Source of the DNA: Lojkania enalia
Taxonomy: Eukaryota > Ascomycota > Dothideomycetes > Pleosporales
DNA length: 64,000 nt
Assembly: GCA_010094045.1 (NCBI GenBank)
Contig: ML986591.1
Span: forward strand, 79,965 to 143,964
Direction: 5' to 3'
Every line of letters begins with the position of its first letter. The first letter of the stretch is position 1. The notes beneath the pieces were generated by a model that saw only the letters and a list, made by a program, of their open reading frames with translations, did not search any database and had not been told where the DNA came from. The translations under genes were made by a program, and so were the position numbers. Shown one piece after another: positions 10,924 to 23,078 of this stretch.

Positions 10924-12325
10924 CTACTTCCTCCTCTTCATGACTTTTGTGCACATTTCGATTAGTCCGTCTTTAGCTTCGCTCTCTGGAAAGAAGCTGA
11001 CGGCTTGGATGGCCTTGTTGACGTATTCTTGGGCGAGGGCTCGGGTCTGTTCGAGACCTGTGCTTTCGGCTACTATCTCGCGGGCCTATATCAAGTTAGA
11101 ATTTGAAATCCCATGCTTGGGATGAGAAAAATTCTGTCCGCACCTTCTGCACGTCACCATCCGCAGAAAACTTCCTTCCCACTAATTTACCAAGGCTTTT
11201 GTTATCCTTCCAAGCAAAGAGTAGCGGCGCCGTTGCGAGCCCCAACTCAAGATCGGCGCCTGCAGGCTTGCCCAATTCTTCCCCGGAGATCGTGTAGTCC
11301 AACATGTCATCAACAAGCTGGAATGCTAGACCCAAATTTTTGCCATAAAGGTACGCCGCCTCAACGACCTCCGGCGTATTTTGTCCTAGAATAGCCGCCG
11401 CCCGGCATGATTTGCTGATTAGGGATGCGGATTTGAGGTACGTCTTTTGGAGATAGTAGGTTAGGGTATCTTCTGTCCAAGCGGGATTTTTCTCATCTCG
11501 GGCCGTGTTCTTAAGTTGCATGAATTCGCCCTCCACGAGGTTGGCTATTACGGTGGCAAGAAGTTCTGTGACTTCTGGATCACGTAACCTGGCTAGGGCT
11601 ACGGATGCTCGTCCTAATAAGAAATCGCCAGCCAGTACTGCCATCTTATTGCCAAATTCGATGTTTGCAGAGGGCGCTGATCGGCGAGATACAGAATGGT
11701 CGATTACATCATCATGGAGGAGTGAGGCAGTGTGAATGAGCTCCGTGATTTCGGCTAGGCGGCGTTGGGATGGGAGGATGTCCGATTGTTCAGCTGTGTA
11801 CGCTGCGTCGCGTGACAAGGAACTCAAAGGGGAATACTGTGGCGCTGAAGGGTTCTTGTCGGTCAAAACATCTGGATCTGTTATGGGAGCATTTACGCTG
11901 TATGCGCTCCTTTCCCGCGATATTTTCGGTGTGAGTGCTGTGGCTCTCGACATGAGAAGCACAAGCATGGGCCTCACATATTTTCCCTCCGATTGTGTGT
12001 AGTACTTTGCTACTGTGTCTAGCGATGGATGCCCTGAGCCAAGTAATTGCCTTATATTCTTCGTCAAAAACTTCATCTCTCTCGCTACAGTCCGGAATGG
12101 ATCAACCGATATGGGTGCGTTGGGATCGGGCGCATGGTTGAATATTGTTTGAGCAGCAGATACTGCAGCAGCCCAGGAGGATTGACTACGCCGGCGGGAA
12201 GGGTGGTAGAATGTATTTACTTGAGGAGACCACGATACCGAGGCGGAATGGCAGGGACATAGTGGGAGGCGTTGTGATGAATATCGCGGAATGCTCGTCG
12301 CGAGCCGCGAAGATCGGCTCGTCAT
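10924..12325 (-). CDS. COQ1: mitochondrial polyprenyl diphosphate synthase (ubiquinone side chain)
   Basis: Trans-long-chain prenyl transferase that makes the isoprenoid tail of ubiquinone in mitochondria. 447 residues in two exons (11144-12325, 10924-11085; intron 11086-11143). Begins MTSRSSRLATSIPRY, an Arg/Ser-rich region without acids typical of a mitochondrial presequence. Family motifs: GKYVRPMLVLL, the first Asp-rich motif LLHDDVIDHS, GNKMAVLAGDFLLGRA, EGEFMQLKN, and the second Asp-rich motif LVDDMLDY. A low-complexity insertion between the RPMLVLL and LIHTASLLHDD blocks is usual in filamentous fungi. An earlier in-frame ATG at 12454 would give 490 residues; I prefer 12325 for a presequence of normal size. 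Chain length cannot be predicted here. Divergent from VMA12. Confidence 0.9.
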
Positions 12326-12554
12326 CGAAAAAGTAGAAAAATGAGAGAGAAACGAGTGCAATTGATGGCAATCAGCGGTATAAACGTAGGTATTGAGGGG
12401 TGTACGACTCGGAGAGAGTGTGACCTGATGGGTCGGAAAGTTTTGGAACTGCAATCAATGACGCTAGCGATCCTGGTACGCCAAGGCCGGGAGCATTCAT
12501 GAACTTCAAGCGACACCCTCTTATGGACCGACACACCCGACAACACAACCGACC

Positions 12555-13513
12555 ATGGTCCTTCTCACCATGACCCCCGCCATTGTGCGGGCGATCGCCA
12601 AAGCTCGAGAAGTGTCTGAAGAAGAGCTATCAAAGCTCCAACTACCTGCTGAACCCTCGCTCGCCGAACCCAACACCGGAAACCCGATCTCGCATAGCCA
12701 GCTGATCGACATTTCAAAGCTATTGAAGAAGCACGTGGATGAGACTGGGGCCGCGGATGCCGAGAACGGGCCGCTACTATACACTTTGGATTCGCTTCTG
12801 AAAGGTTCAGATATCTACATAACACCTCCACCGCCCAAGAAAGAGCCTGTAAGCCAACCGCTTCCCTACGAAGGAGCTAGTATTCATTTAGTAAAATCCT
12901 TGGTGGCAAGACTCCTTCAAGAAGTACACTCAATGAATACTAACTCCTTCGTAAGCTTGTGGTGTATGCTGATCAACCGCAGACACCCGAATACAAAGCT
13001 CTTATGGAACGCCTACGTCGTGAAGAAGAAGCACGAGCATACGAGCGCATGCTGCATCCTGTGCCCGCCATACAGACTTTCGCTCAGCGTTTCCCCACGA
13101 CACCACACGCTCATTTCAACTCCATTGGTGGAGGAGTCGTAGAGGAAGATGACGACGTCAACTACAACGAAGTCCACCGTCAGATTATTCTCATAATTAA
13201 TGTCCTGATTACCATCATCGCCTGTAGTGCATTTATTTGGGTTGCTGCTCGCCACTGGAGCATACCGAGACGCCTGGGGCTCAGTATGAGCGGAAGCGGA
13301 GCTATTGCTGTCGCCGAGGTTGTTATATACCGAGGCTATGTTAGAAGAGTCAAAGAGGCAAAATTAAAAGAAAGGAAGAAACCAGAAATCAAGAAAATTG
13401 TAGAAAGTTGGGTGATTGATAGAGCGACCGACAAGAAAGGTGTTGCTACCTCCTCAGGCTCTAGAGAAGGCGTCGATGAGAGCATTAGGTACAGGAAAGG
13501 CAAACATCGGTGA
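12555..13513 (+). CDS. VMA12: V-ATPase assembly factor, Vma12/Vph2-like
   Basis: ER membrane factor needed to assemble the V0 sector of the vacuolar proton ATPase. 274 residues; exons 12555-12848 and 12983-13513, with a 134-nt intron that restores KKEP-TPEYKALMERLRREEEARAYERML, the hallmark region of this family. Two hydrophobic helices follow: around QIILIINVLITIIACSAFIW and around LGLSMSGSGAIAVAEVVIY. The carboxyl tail is highly basic (RRVKEAKLKERKKPEIKK). The start was taken at the first ATG (MVLLTMTPAIVRAI); a second ATG is 15 nt in. The neighbour COQ1 is divergent with about 230 nt between starts. Confidence 0.85.
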
Positions 13514-13650
13514 ACGCTATACCGTGTTCTTTCGCCATGCATAAATCTAGATTATATAAAATAATGAATTATTCAACGAGAAGGTTTGCAACACCTACGC
13601 TAAAGGTAGGAGCGCATAAGATTTGTCCATGTCAATGTGGACCGCGGGTA

Positions 13651-16600
13651 TTACTTCCTCTTCCGACCTGCAACTCCTCCAGCGAATCGACCGAGATTAC
13701 TGAGACTCGATTTCGATTTATGTCCCTGGGCTTGCGCTACTGGTATAGGCGGGGGTTTAGCGGTGAGGGCTGGCGAATTTGGACGCAGATTCGCACCTCT
13801 CGCGGCAGTGTTTGGAGCTGATGGTTTCTCTTTCTCCTGTATAGGCGCCAGACCAACATCTTCACCGAGGCTTGCTATTCGTTGCGCCCGTCTTGCCTTC
13901 TCTTGCGTCGTCTTGAACTTCTCAAGAAGCTCCACCCACTTAACGCCACCATCCTCCCTCGCCTTCAATCGGTTCGATCGTTCGAATCCGGATGCTGTGG
14001 GGCCCTGCTGACTACTAACCGAACCAGTCTCTGAGCTTTTCTGTCTTAAATGGTTAAAGGAAGTAGAAGGGGGAACATACGTGCGCGGCGCAATATGAAG
14101 GTAGCCTATTGCACTGACACTATTGAGGCGGTTTTTTAATGCAGCAAAGGCAGACGATTGGGGTAGTAGCATTAACAATCCGTACAAGCACTTATAGAGA
14201 TGAGGGTACTTTTCCGGCTCGAGTAGTTGTATTCGAAGGTCTATGAAGTCAACAGTAAATCAAAAATGGGTTAAATTTGTCTACTTACACGTGAAGACCG
14301 GAGACTCGAGGAGCTGTACTAACTTATCGATCTGGATCAGCATATTGACAGTCATCTCAAGATCAGCACTAAGACAGTTAGTCAACCCCCCTCCAAATAA
14401 AAAGATCATGGCGAGTTCTATACAATATCTGAAGCAGATGATACGCTTGTTCATAAGCTTGAGCTAAGAGACACAGCGAAAATGTAGCCACGGCATTGTG
14501 GCACCATGATTTAAATAAAGTGACGAAGAATGATTGACCGTCCTAAGCATATTAGTGGGGCCACTAGATATTAGGAGACTAGTGGGCTTACCCTCGAATC
14601 AAGATTGCGGAGACGTTTTCGAAGGTCGGCCAATTCTGGAGCAGTGATGAGGTTGTTGTTCAGATTCTGGACCATGATACTAGCAAATTCGACATCCTAA
14701 TAATATTAGATAATCTAGAGTGAGAATATTATAGGAGACTCACTTCATCCTTCTCGAGGCAGTCCGCCATGGTACGGTATATTCGTTCAGCGCTTAGTGT
14801 CACACATAATTGCCGAATAATCAAGTTTCCACGAGTTTCGAGGAGCCGCCGGTCAGTGCAGAAGAGCTTCAGTAAATTTATCATGAAGGAGGTGAAGTAT
14901 GAATCATCGCTATTCTTGGAGATCTGAGAGAGAAGGAGGAGATCGCGTGTGACAACTGCTTCGGAAGGATCAGAGAGCGTTTTCAATAACGCAGGAAAGG
15001 TGCCATCTTCCACTGAGAGGATCTGGTAACAACGATAAGTATCTGGGTGTGTGTAAAAGTAGCGCAAGATTCTCACTTTGCTAGGTGCTATTCTATGCAG
15101 CATGATTAGCCATGCGATGGCGGCAACTCGAGTAGCTTCGTGCTCATTCAGGAATTGTAGTGTTAATGCATTCACTGCGGCTTGATAGTCCAGCTCGGGC
15201 CCAGCACGGGGAGACGGAGCCCGTTCCTCTGCGGGAGTCGGTGTTCTGGTGCCTTTACCATCCGCGCTTCTCGTGTCTGCGGCCTGCTCACGAATGACAG
15301 TCTTGAGCAAGCGGCTAGACAAGTTTGAGTCTCTTCGTTCAAGGCCGGTTAGCTCTTTGCCAAGGGCCGAGAGTGAATTTGGTAGCTGTAATTGGCCGCT
15401 TGCTGCGCTGTCAAAGCGGCGGTTGTCATCGGACAGAGACATGATGTAGTCCATGAGGGAGGTATTGACTCTGTTTGCGGCTTGGCGTACGCTATCCCCT
15501 TCATGCGACATTGTAGGTAGCACGTGGGACAAGAGTCGTGGAACAAACGGCACGATATCCTCGGGGCAGATTTCGAAGAAACTGTCAATCCATCTAAGGG
15601 TAGTAAGTTGAATTACCTCATCTGCGCGATGTAAGCGTAAAGTCTGCGGTGCATCAGGGGGAATCGAACCAGAGGAGTCACTTAGAAATGTAACTAGAAT
15701 ATCCAATATCTTTGGATAGTCTATCTGGACATCTTGTCCAGGGATGTAGTCTTCTTCCCCGGTGGAAGACTTCTCTTCGTCAGCAGTGGAAGACTGGCTT
15801 ACTATGCTTGCGCTATCCTTCTCATCGAGAGAGTCCCGTCCATGAGGGGCTACACTATCTGTTTCGCTTTCAGCTTCTGCTCCACTCCGGAAGCTGGAAG
15901 TAGACTTGTTCAGTCCATCGTCTCCCGCACTCTTGCGACTTTCAGCTATGCCACGCTTTATGCGGGCAATCTTCTTGATTTCGTTAAGAAACCTATCCAA
16001 ACACACTTGGGTCGCAGTGTGTACGTCCGTATTAGGGTCGCTAAGAAACTTGAAAAGCCCTCCTAGAAAGCGAGGAAGGTAGGTGACGAGCTCGAGGTCC
16101 GGTATTGCATCCAACAAAGTTATCCAAGCTACGAGGAACGTGCGTGTAAAGGGATTTATTACGTTGATTCTCTGCTCGAGGAGTGGGAGGAAGCGTTGAA
16201 GTGAGAAGGCGGTCGGGAGGTCCTCGGATGGCTCATCCTCATCAGCAGCGTCGGCTGCAGTGTCCGAGTGCGTATGCAGTACAGAGACATAGGAGGCGGC
16301 GGATTCTGCGACAATGTCCTTGATGAGCCGGTCAAGGAGCTCTGCCCCGTTCTTCACGGAGAGCTCCGAGTCTGCAGCGAGCTGCCACCATTGATTAGTC
16401 CAGTTCGAACCGACCAAGTCGAGAGAGCATTCGCTACCTTGGACAGAGCATCAAACACCTGATTGAAGTACACCAGGATTTCGCCCTTCGCGACCTTGGC
16501 GATATTGTACATGCTCTCGCAGGCATAGTAGCGCACGCGGGCATCCTGATCAGAGAAGCAGGCGAGCACGGGCGGGACGATTTCTTCGAGGTAGCGGGCG

Positions 16601-16889
16601 ACTTCCTTCCTGGACGTCAGCTGAGGTTGTCGTGTCGTATTTCCTTTCTCGCACGCACCGGTCCCAGAGCAATCGAAGCTGCAGCAAGCCCAATTAGGCC
16701 TCCGTTCCTTGCATGCGGCTGGTGGACGGCATAGGCGTACTCATGGCACAGCTGGTGCACAATCTTCTGAATCCGCTCGTGATCCGCTGCGGCAAGAGCA
16801 TCCCTGATCAATCCCTCCAGCTCCAGGGCACCGCTCTTGCGCTTGTCGTAGAGCTTGTCGTTCAGGGCTTTGGTGATGTTGGCGTCCAT
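13651..16889 (-). CDS. VAC14: PIKfyve-complex scaffold Vac14
   Basis: HEAT-repeat scaffold of the Fab1/PIKfyve-Fig4 complex that controls vacuolar PtdIns(3,5)P2. Seven exons: 16659-16889, 16438-16605, 14744-16381, 14592-14696, 14424-14542, 14289-14368, 13651-14240; total 976 residues with phases closing. The amino end MDANITKALNDKLYDKRKSGALELE and GLIGLAAASIALGP then EVARYLEEIVPPVLACF are classic Vac14. A middle HEAT block includes PFTRTFLVAWITLLDAIPDLELV; the carboxyl Vac14-Fig4 domain has LNEHEATRVAAIAWLIMLH and ESPVFTYLRIQLLEPEKYP. A low-complexity acidic linker (about residues 280-360) and a basic tail ending GRKRK flank these. The first intron appears to use a GAAG acceptor because the nearby CAG would break frame. 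Divergent from DENND6. Confidence 0.92.
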
Positions 16890-17506
16890 GGTAAGGGTGC
16901 TGCGAGGCAGCTGCTACATGGCGGGGTGGGACGAAGCGGAGGGAGTCGCGGGCTGCTACGTCGCGTTGTGGGGGAGTAGAAGCGGGATGGTGGTGTGGTG
17001 CGTTGTAGTGATGGTTGCGCTGCGGTCGTTTGCTCTCAAGTCTGGGGCGAGCGCGCTTCTATCTAGATGCACGTCATCGTGCCGAGACCAGGCCAGCTGG
17101 ACGCAGGTGGAGAGCGGAGAGCAGAAAGTGGAGAGTGCAGACCTGGTGACAGTTGCTATGCCGCTGATACGCGAGACAATAGCCCAAAACCACGGAGCGA
17201 GTGATGAATGGAATGCTCGGATCCCCCTCCCAACAGTCCGCGCCAGAGCTGCGCCTATGGGTGACAGTATATCGATATATGTAGGGGACCAGTGCGCGTA
17301 GCGCGATGCAGACAAGCCCCTGCACCTCCAGCCACACCACAGCAGGTGGAGACCCTGTCCCATCCCATCCATCCATGGATCGCAGGGCCAACCTCTTCTC
17401 CGTCCTATAAATCGCCTCTATCCCCTTCCCGGCCTGGCGTTGCCCCTGCCACATACACCTACATCATCGCCACCATGCTTCGCTCGCCCGCACCCAGGAC
17501 ACCAGC
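16890..17506. promoter_or_regulatory. shared upstream region of VAC14 and DENND6-like gene
   Basis: About 600 nt between divergent starts. It contains no recognised gene. A short upstream open frame starts at 17475 in a good context (CCACCATGC) and overlaps the DENND6-like start. Confidence 0.5.
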
Positions 17507-19190
17507 ATGGAGAAGCTGAGGAATAAGTTGTTGCACCCGCACTGGCGATCTCGGCAGCACGAACCCGCCATGAACCAGGCCAGCATCAACAGTTTCCAGC
17601 GCTGGGCCGTAGCTTTGTAAGATCTTCCTAGGCGCGTTCTTCTATCCTGAATGCTGGGCTGACCAAGGCAGCGTTGTGTGCAATTTTAATGTCGATGTAG
17701 GGTAAGTCTAGCATGTCGCTACTGTACACTTCGAATGAGCCCACGCTGAGGCGCCTATCTCTAGGCCAGAGGTTGAAATCTTATGTCCCCCAAGCGTCTC
17801 TTTTTCTACTCCCGACTTGACCGCAATCTGTTTTAATGCCTTCCCGGAGCAGCAAAACACTGAGACGGCCGAAGACCTAACCTTCAATTTCTCTATTAGC
17901 AACAACTCTCCTGATATCACTCTGAGCTCCCCACAAGCCCCCTACGGCAGCCCAAACACCTTCTATGGCAGCTGTGTCTTCAGGCAAGAATTTGACCACA
18001 CCATGAAGCGGAGCTTCAATCAGCGCACGCTTGTCTTGATCTCTCATCATAACTTTTTGTCTCTTCACAGCCGCCTACTGCTGCAGATGACAGAGTCAGG
18101 AGTCATCAGCGATTCAAACGCACTGGAAGCCGCATTCTGCCAGATAGCATCCTGGCCATCCCCTTCGTTGGGAAGGCACGAGCTGCCATTCTTGGGGTCT
18201 ATGATAACGTTGGACATTGCTCCCCACCACGCCTTCCCGCTTCAGGGACTGCCCGGACCGACTCCTTTGATCTCAGATAAGCCGTCGTCAATTTACGCCT
18301 ACGAACCCATCGGCTCCTGGGACACCATCATGAAATTCATGCCCTGCATTACCGATCTCTATGTTCTCTACGAGAAGCTCCTCCTTTGCGAAAGTATCAT
18401 CGTCATCGCCAAGTCGCCGCAACTCTCCAGCGAGGCTGTTTCCTCGCTCATTGATCTGGTCCGCCCAGTTCCGTATGCTGGAATCACCAAACCTTACATG
18501 ACCATGCAGGCCGATTTCCGCTGCATAGGCATCGATGGAGGGACCCCGCGACCGTTCATCATCGGAATAACAAATCCCTTCCTCCTCAAACGAGTCCTGG
18601 CCGCAACAGAAGGAAAAGAACGAACTAGGCCGCATATCCTGTACCTCCAGAATTTCGACGGTCCCGTACCGTCAAAACGACATCACTCCCTCCACCGCAA
18701 ATCCAGCCGAAATGTCCTTCTCGATCTCCCCGGTGGCGGCATCGAAGCCATGGCACCCACCAAACGCTTCCTCAAGTCCGAGTCCAGCTTCATATCACAG
18801 GTCGAAGCGATCCTCAGGCTGGGTGACCAGACCCACGAACTCGGTCCACTCATCCGCCGACACTTTGCAGAGCTCACCGCTCAATTCATCGCGCCCGTAA
18901 ACCGGTACCTTGCCACGTCGGTGTCACCTAGCGTCGTCTCACCAGGCGGCAACTACCGCTACGCCAGCTTCTCCGTCACCGACTTTCTACACCAACTCGC
19001 TAAACATGGCACCTCTGTCAGATTGCGGGGGCAGGGACCTATTCAGCGCCATCGGGCCCGGGATGGGCTCTATGAAGCGTTTTGCAATTCTCCGAATTTC
19101 TATTCGTGGCTGGATATGAAGCTAAGCTTGGAGAAGGAAGCTAGTGCGGGTCTGTTGGGTGCAACGCCGGCGTCGGCAACTGTTGGTTGA
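17507..19190 (+). CDS. DENN-domain protein of the DENND6 (FAM116) family
   Basis: Likely Rab GTPase exchange factor of the DENND6 type; 521 residues. Exons 17507-17616, 17672-17701 and 17765-19190, with a 30-nt micro-exon. Splicing yields INSFQRWAVAF-VVCNFNVDVG-PEVEILCPPS, which matches the uDENN start of DENND6. Other family marks: TFYGSCVFRQEFDHTMKRSF, RTLVLISHHNF, WPSP near residue 205, the cDENN segment LLLCESIIVIAKSPQLSSE, FIIGITNPFLLKR, and the carboxyl LTAQFIAPVNRYLA and SPNFYSWLDMK. Human DENND6 acts on Rab14 in endosomal recycling; the fungal target is not known to me. A 15-codon upstream frame (17475-17519) overlaps the start in another frame. Confidence 0.82.
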
Positions 19191-19900
19191 GGGGAACGGG
19201 TGTTTTAAGTGTTTTGCATCTATAAAACCTTGCTGAATGGATAAGTCCGTCGTAGGGCAGGACATGTCTCCTATGACCATCTCAACACCAAGGGAATTCC
19301 GCGAGCCGAGTCCGGCCTAGCCTGGATATTCAGCCGTAGTGCTTGGAAAAGGCCGCAGACGTAAGCTCATCATGATGAAATTCGGATATGGGGGCCGGAG
19401 CAGCACGACAAGGAGGCTAGAGCACCACTCCAAATGAAGCCAGCACCCCTAGGAACACGGCACAATGATAATACTCATTCAAATCAGTGCTTCAACGTCA
19501 CTACGTCAGCGTTGAGGCCCCTGCCATCCATTGGAAAGCTGAGACATCGAACTGCGGAGCGAGAAAGTGTGCGTGAACTGGTCGAGGAGCAAAGTTAGAT
19601 TGTGGGTGTTTTTGAATCGCAAGCTAGCAAAGATGTAAGAAGTCATTTTGGAGTTAAAAGCATAGTATTCCGTATCCCGAACTAGCATCCTAGCGCTAGA
19701 AGCTCGAATTTGAAAACGCCATTTCTCTACATGAACGCATTACCGCTGCTCCAACAACCATGCCCATTGTCGTGATACTATATCTATCCTACACCCATAT
19801 CCCGAAACCCCATACTTATCCCATCCCGTTCTATTCCATTCCGCATTTCCCCACCACATAATCTCGTCAAATCTGTCTTAATCATCCTAACATTACTTAC
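19191..19900. other. intergenic region between convergent genes
   Basis: About 700 nt between the stops of the DENND6-like gene and MCM2. No open frame of note. It should hold both 3' ends. Confidence 0.6.
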
Positions 19901-22628
19901 TTACGCAGCTGCTCTAGCGCCCTGTCGTCCCGCTCGCTGAGCCGGCCGAACAGCACCAGGCCTGTTCAGCGTATACTTTGCAAAAGCTCTCGCCAACGCC
20001 TTCTTTGCGCTGACCTTTTGTGAGCCGACGAACGAATCGACGGCGACGGCGATAGCGCGGTCGATGTCCTGCGCCGAGCAGTACTCGCTGAGCCGCATCT
20101 TGCAGAATGCCTCCGAGATGCGCATGATAGCCTCGAGATGGCGGACCTAGCACATACTATTAACACAAAACCCCCACAATACGAAAGTGCATTCATCAGG
20201 GGATAGAATAGGACGAACTCACAGTGATTGGATAAGCGCCCGTAGCCAGGGACTCCCGGCGCATATCCGCGAACAGCCTCGCCACCTTATCCTGATCGAT
20301 CTGGTATAGCTTCGGCCTGCACTTCTCGCGGGCGTAGAGGATGTATTTCCTCAGCAACTCCTGTGAGATCTCGCCTTCTTTGGTGGCCTGTTCCTGCTGG
20401 TCGTCGACGTCCATAGTTTCTTCTCCGTTTTGCGTGGTGTCTTTTATCGGCTTGGTGCTGTCTTTGAAACCGTAGCCAGCGTTGATGAGGGGATGGGCGC
20501 GGCCGTGTGAATTGACGACAAACTTGGCAAGGCGCTCGTCCTCAGTCGGATCTACAGTGTCTCGCACAACGCATAGGATGTCGAACCGGGATAGGATAGG
20601 TTCTGTCAGCTCGACGTTCTGGGAGAAGGGGATTGTGGAATTGTAGCGGCCGCCGATGGGATTGGCGGCTGCGACAACGGCACAGCGAGCTTGAAGCGTT
20701 GTGACGATACCGGCTTTGGAGATGGAGATTGTTTGCTGTTCCATGGCTTCGTGGATCGAGGTTCGATCTTGATCGTTCATTTTGTCGAACTCATCGATTA
20801 GGCAGGTCCCTTTATCGGCGAGCACAAGGGCGCCGCCTTCGAGTGTCCATTCGCTCGTCATTGGATCACGACGGACGGAGGCAGTGAGACCCACAGCTGA
20901 AGCGCCTTGTCCAGTAGCGAAGACGGCCCGGTGGGCGGTCTTCTCTACATATTTTAGGATTTGGGATTTGGCTGTACCAGGGTCTCCAAGTAGAAGAACA
21001 TTGATGTCGCCACGGATGGAGAGGCGCCCAGGAGCTTCTTTGTTGACACCGCCGAACAGGGAAAGCGCGACGGCTGTCTTGATGTCTGTATGACCGTAGA
21101 TGCTTGGGGCGATCGAGTTGATGATTTTGTCAATGATCTTGGGATCTTTCGAGAGGTTGCGGATCTCGCGTTCGTCTTCCTCTGTGAGACGGAATCCAGC
21201 AAGTTGATCGTGGGATTTGACAATGTAATTTGCCTCAAGTATGGTAGCAAAGACAGGAAAACCATTCTTGTTATTTAGCGCCGCATCGTAGTTGTTGCGG
21301 TAGATTCCAGTGACTTCGATTTCCTCTCCAGGTTTGGCCGAATCAATTAGATCCCATAGCAAAATGACTTCTCGTTGACGAGGGAGACGACCAGCCGGAA
21401 CAGTGCCAGGAGATTCCTGCAGCGTGAGCTTCTGGTAGTTGCGATAAACTGTTCGCTCGGAGTTAACGGTGAACGGCCCTCGTGATTGACAGTTTTGACA
21501 GAACGAAATCTTAACCTCAACGTTGGAGTCTTGGTGAAAAGGCCCGAGAGTGACACCGCACTTGGTGCAGTTGAACTTGACATACTTCAATTGCGGGAAG
21601 ACTCCGCTGCGGCGAGTGACAACTCCGCTAACTCGTACCAAGCAGTTCAAATGGCTTTGACGAAGCTGCCGGAGAGTATACTGAACGGGGAGGTCAGTGA
21701 TTCGGACATGGATTTCCGAGTGGATCCGCTCATAATCTGGGTAGTGAAGCAATGTGACTTCCATAGCCACCTGATCAAAGATCTTCAACATTTCACTTGG
21801 AGTGTTGGCGAGCCAGTATGCCAGGGTGGCCTTGGACTCGGCCAAATGGTCAAAGGAAACCTCCAGGGATTCAGCATTGATCTCACCGAGCGTCCTGATT
21901 CGAGTTCCGTAGACTGAGATCCCTTGCTGATCTGTGTACTCGGTCAAGAAAGACCTGAACTCACGCGTAATGGTCCGGGCGACGGCGGGCTGAGCAACCC
22001 AATCGGTCAATGAAGAAGCCTTTACATCTGCAAGTGCTTCGAGAGTCAATTCCTCGTTCATGATATCTCCGTCCATGTCTATATCATCTTGGTCTTCATC
22101 ATAGACACGTCGTCGTCTAGGTCTTCGGTTCATGAGATCCGCCAAACCATCTTCTTCCTCGTCGGGAAGGAAAACGGGTGGCATGCGACGCCATGCTTCG
22201 CGGTCACGGGCATCCAACCGTCGTGTAATGTCGCGTCTTGCAGCAAGATCCATCTCTTCATATTCTTCATCGTCAATACCAATGCCTTCATATGCATCAT
22301 TCTCTCGTTCCCTGTAGTCGCGCTCAAAGTTGTCGGCGAAGAGATCGATGCCTTCTACTTCTTCCGCATCCTCATCGAGGTCGTCTACGTCAGGGATCAA
22401 GTTGTCATCGTCTATGAGGTCTTGGTCTTCGTCCTCGTCCTGCGGGAACATTGGGGGAGAGGAGGCCATTGCTATATTCACGCTAAGTCTCATGCTCGCA
22501 ACTCTGCTACAGGCTCACTTACGGCTCGATGGTGGATGTGCCGCAGAAGATGGTAGGTCATCATCTGCATCTCTGCTGCGCTTGTTGGCTCCCCTGCTGG
22601 GTTCTGCGCCACGGTTCGCAGAAGACAT
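19901..22628 (-). CDS. MCM2: DNA replication licensing factor Mcm2
   Basis: Subunit of the MCM2-7 replicative helicase; 866 residues. Exons 22523-22628, 20223-22471 and 19901-20146; introns 22472-22522 and 20147-20222. The acidic amino tail (DEDEDQDLIDDDNLIPDVDD) is typical of Mcm2 and binds histones H3-H4 in other species. A CTKC...CQNC zinc finger lies near residues 338-365. AAA+ motifs: GDPGTAKSQ (about residue 530), CLIDEFDKM, and the arginine-finger SRFD near residue 661. The final exon adds VRHLEAIMRISEAFCKMRL, a winged-helix segment, and an Arg/Ala-rich end. The first exon (MSSANRGAEPSRGANKRSR) was joined because it is in frame and has consensus splice sites. Its upstream region carries an MluI box. 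Confidence 0.97.
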
Positions 22629-23078
22629 ATTTGATCGCAGTGGTGAACTGAGGAGTGTGAGTAAGTTGGCGGTAAAGCGGAGCATAGGAAAAAAAGCTGT
22701 GTCGTTACTACCATTCGGAAGGGAATCTTTGACTAACCTCATCTTTATCAATGCGACGATTCTAAGCTACGCGGGTAATATGGCAACGTGTGAAGAGTTC
22801 CGCTGAACAGAGGAGAGGTGAATAGTGGTGGATGAAGGAGGTGCTGAAAAGGATACGCGCCCAAACGCGCCAAGAAACCGCGCACGCGTTCTCATTAATT
22901 CCTCTCAGGGACTAGTTCCACTAGCGATATAGCACAACCCATGTTGCGACCACATTCGAACTCCGTCGCAGCCGTCTCTTCTCCAGCCTGTGAAAGCCTG
23001 CGCTCCGCCTTCCCTTCGACTAGTCAATTACCTTTTTGTCAAATTACATTCCAAATTTCTCGCTATCTTGTCGCCACC
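22629..23078. promoter_or_regulatory. shared upstream region of MCM2 and UBR7-like gene
   Basis: 450 nt between divergent starts. It contains a CG-rich patch near 22860-22890 that includes the motif ACGCGT. Confidence 0.55.
22884..22889. promoter_or_regulatory. candidate MluI cell-cycle box (ACGCGT)
   Basis: Palindromic ACGCGT about 255 nt upstream of the MCM2 start. This is the core of the MBF-type element that drives G1/S genes, MCM genes included, in yeasts. Functional use here is inference; the hexamer alone occurs by chance. Confidence 0.45.

Noticed and set aside
13651..14187. Separate gene for the carboxyl part of VAC14
   Set aside because: The frame joins upstream exons through consensus splice sites to form the known Vac14-Fig4 domain; it is not an independent gene.
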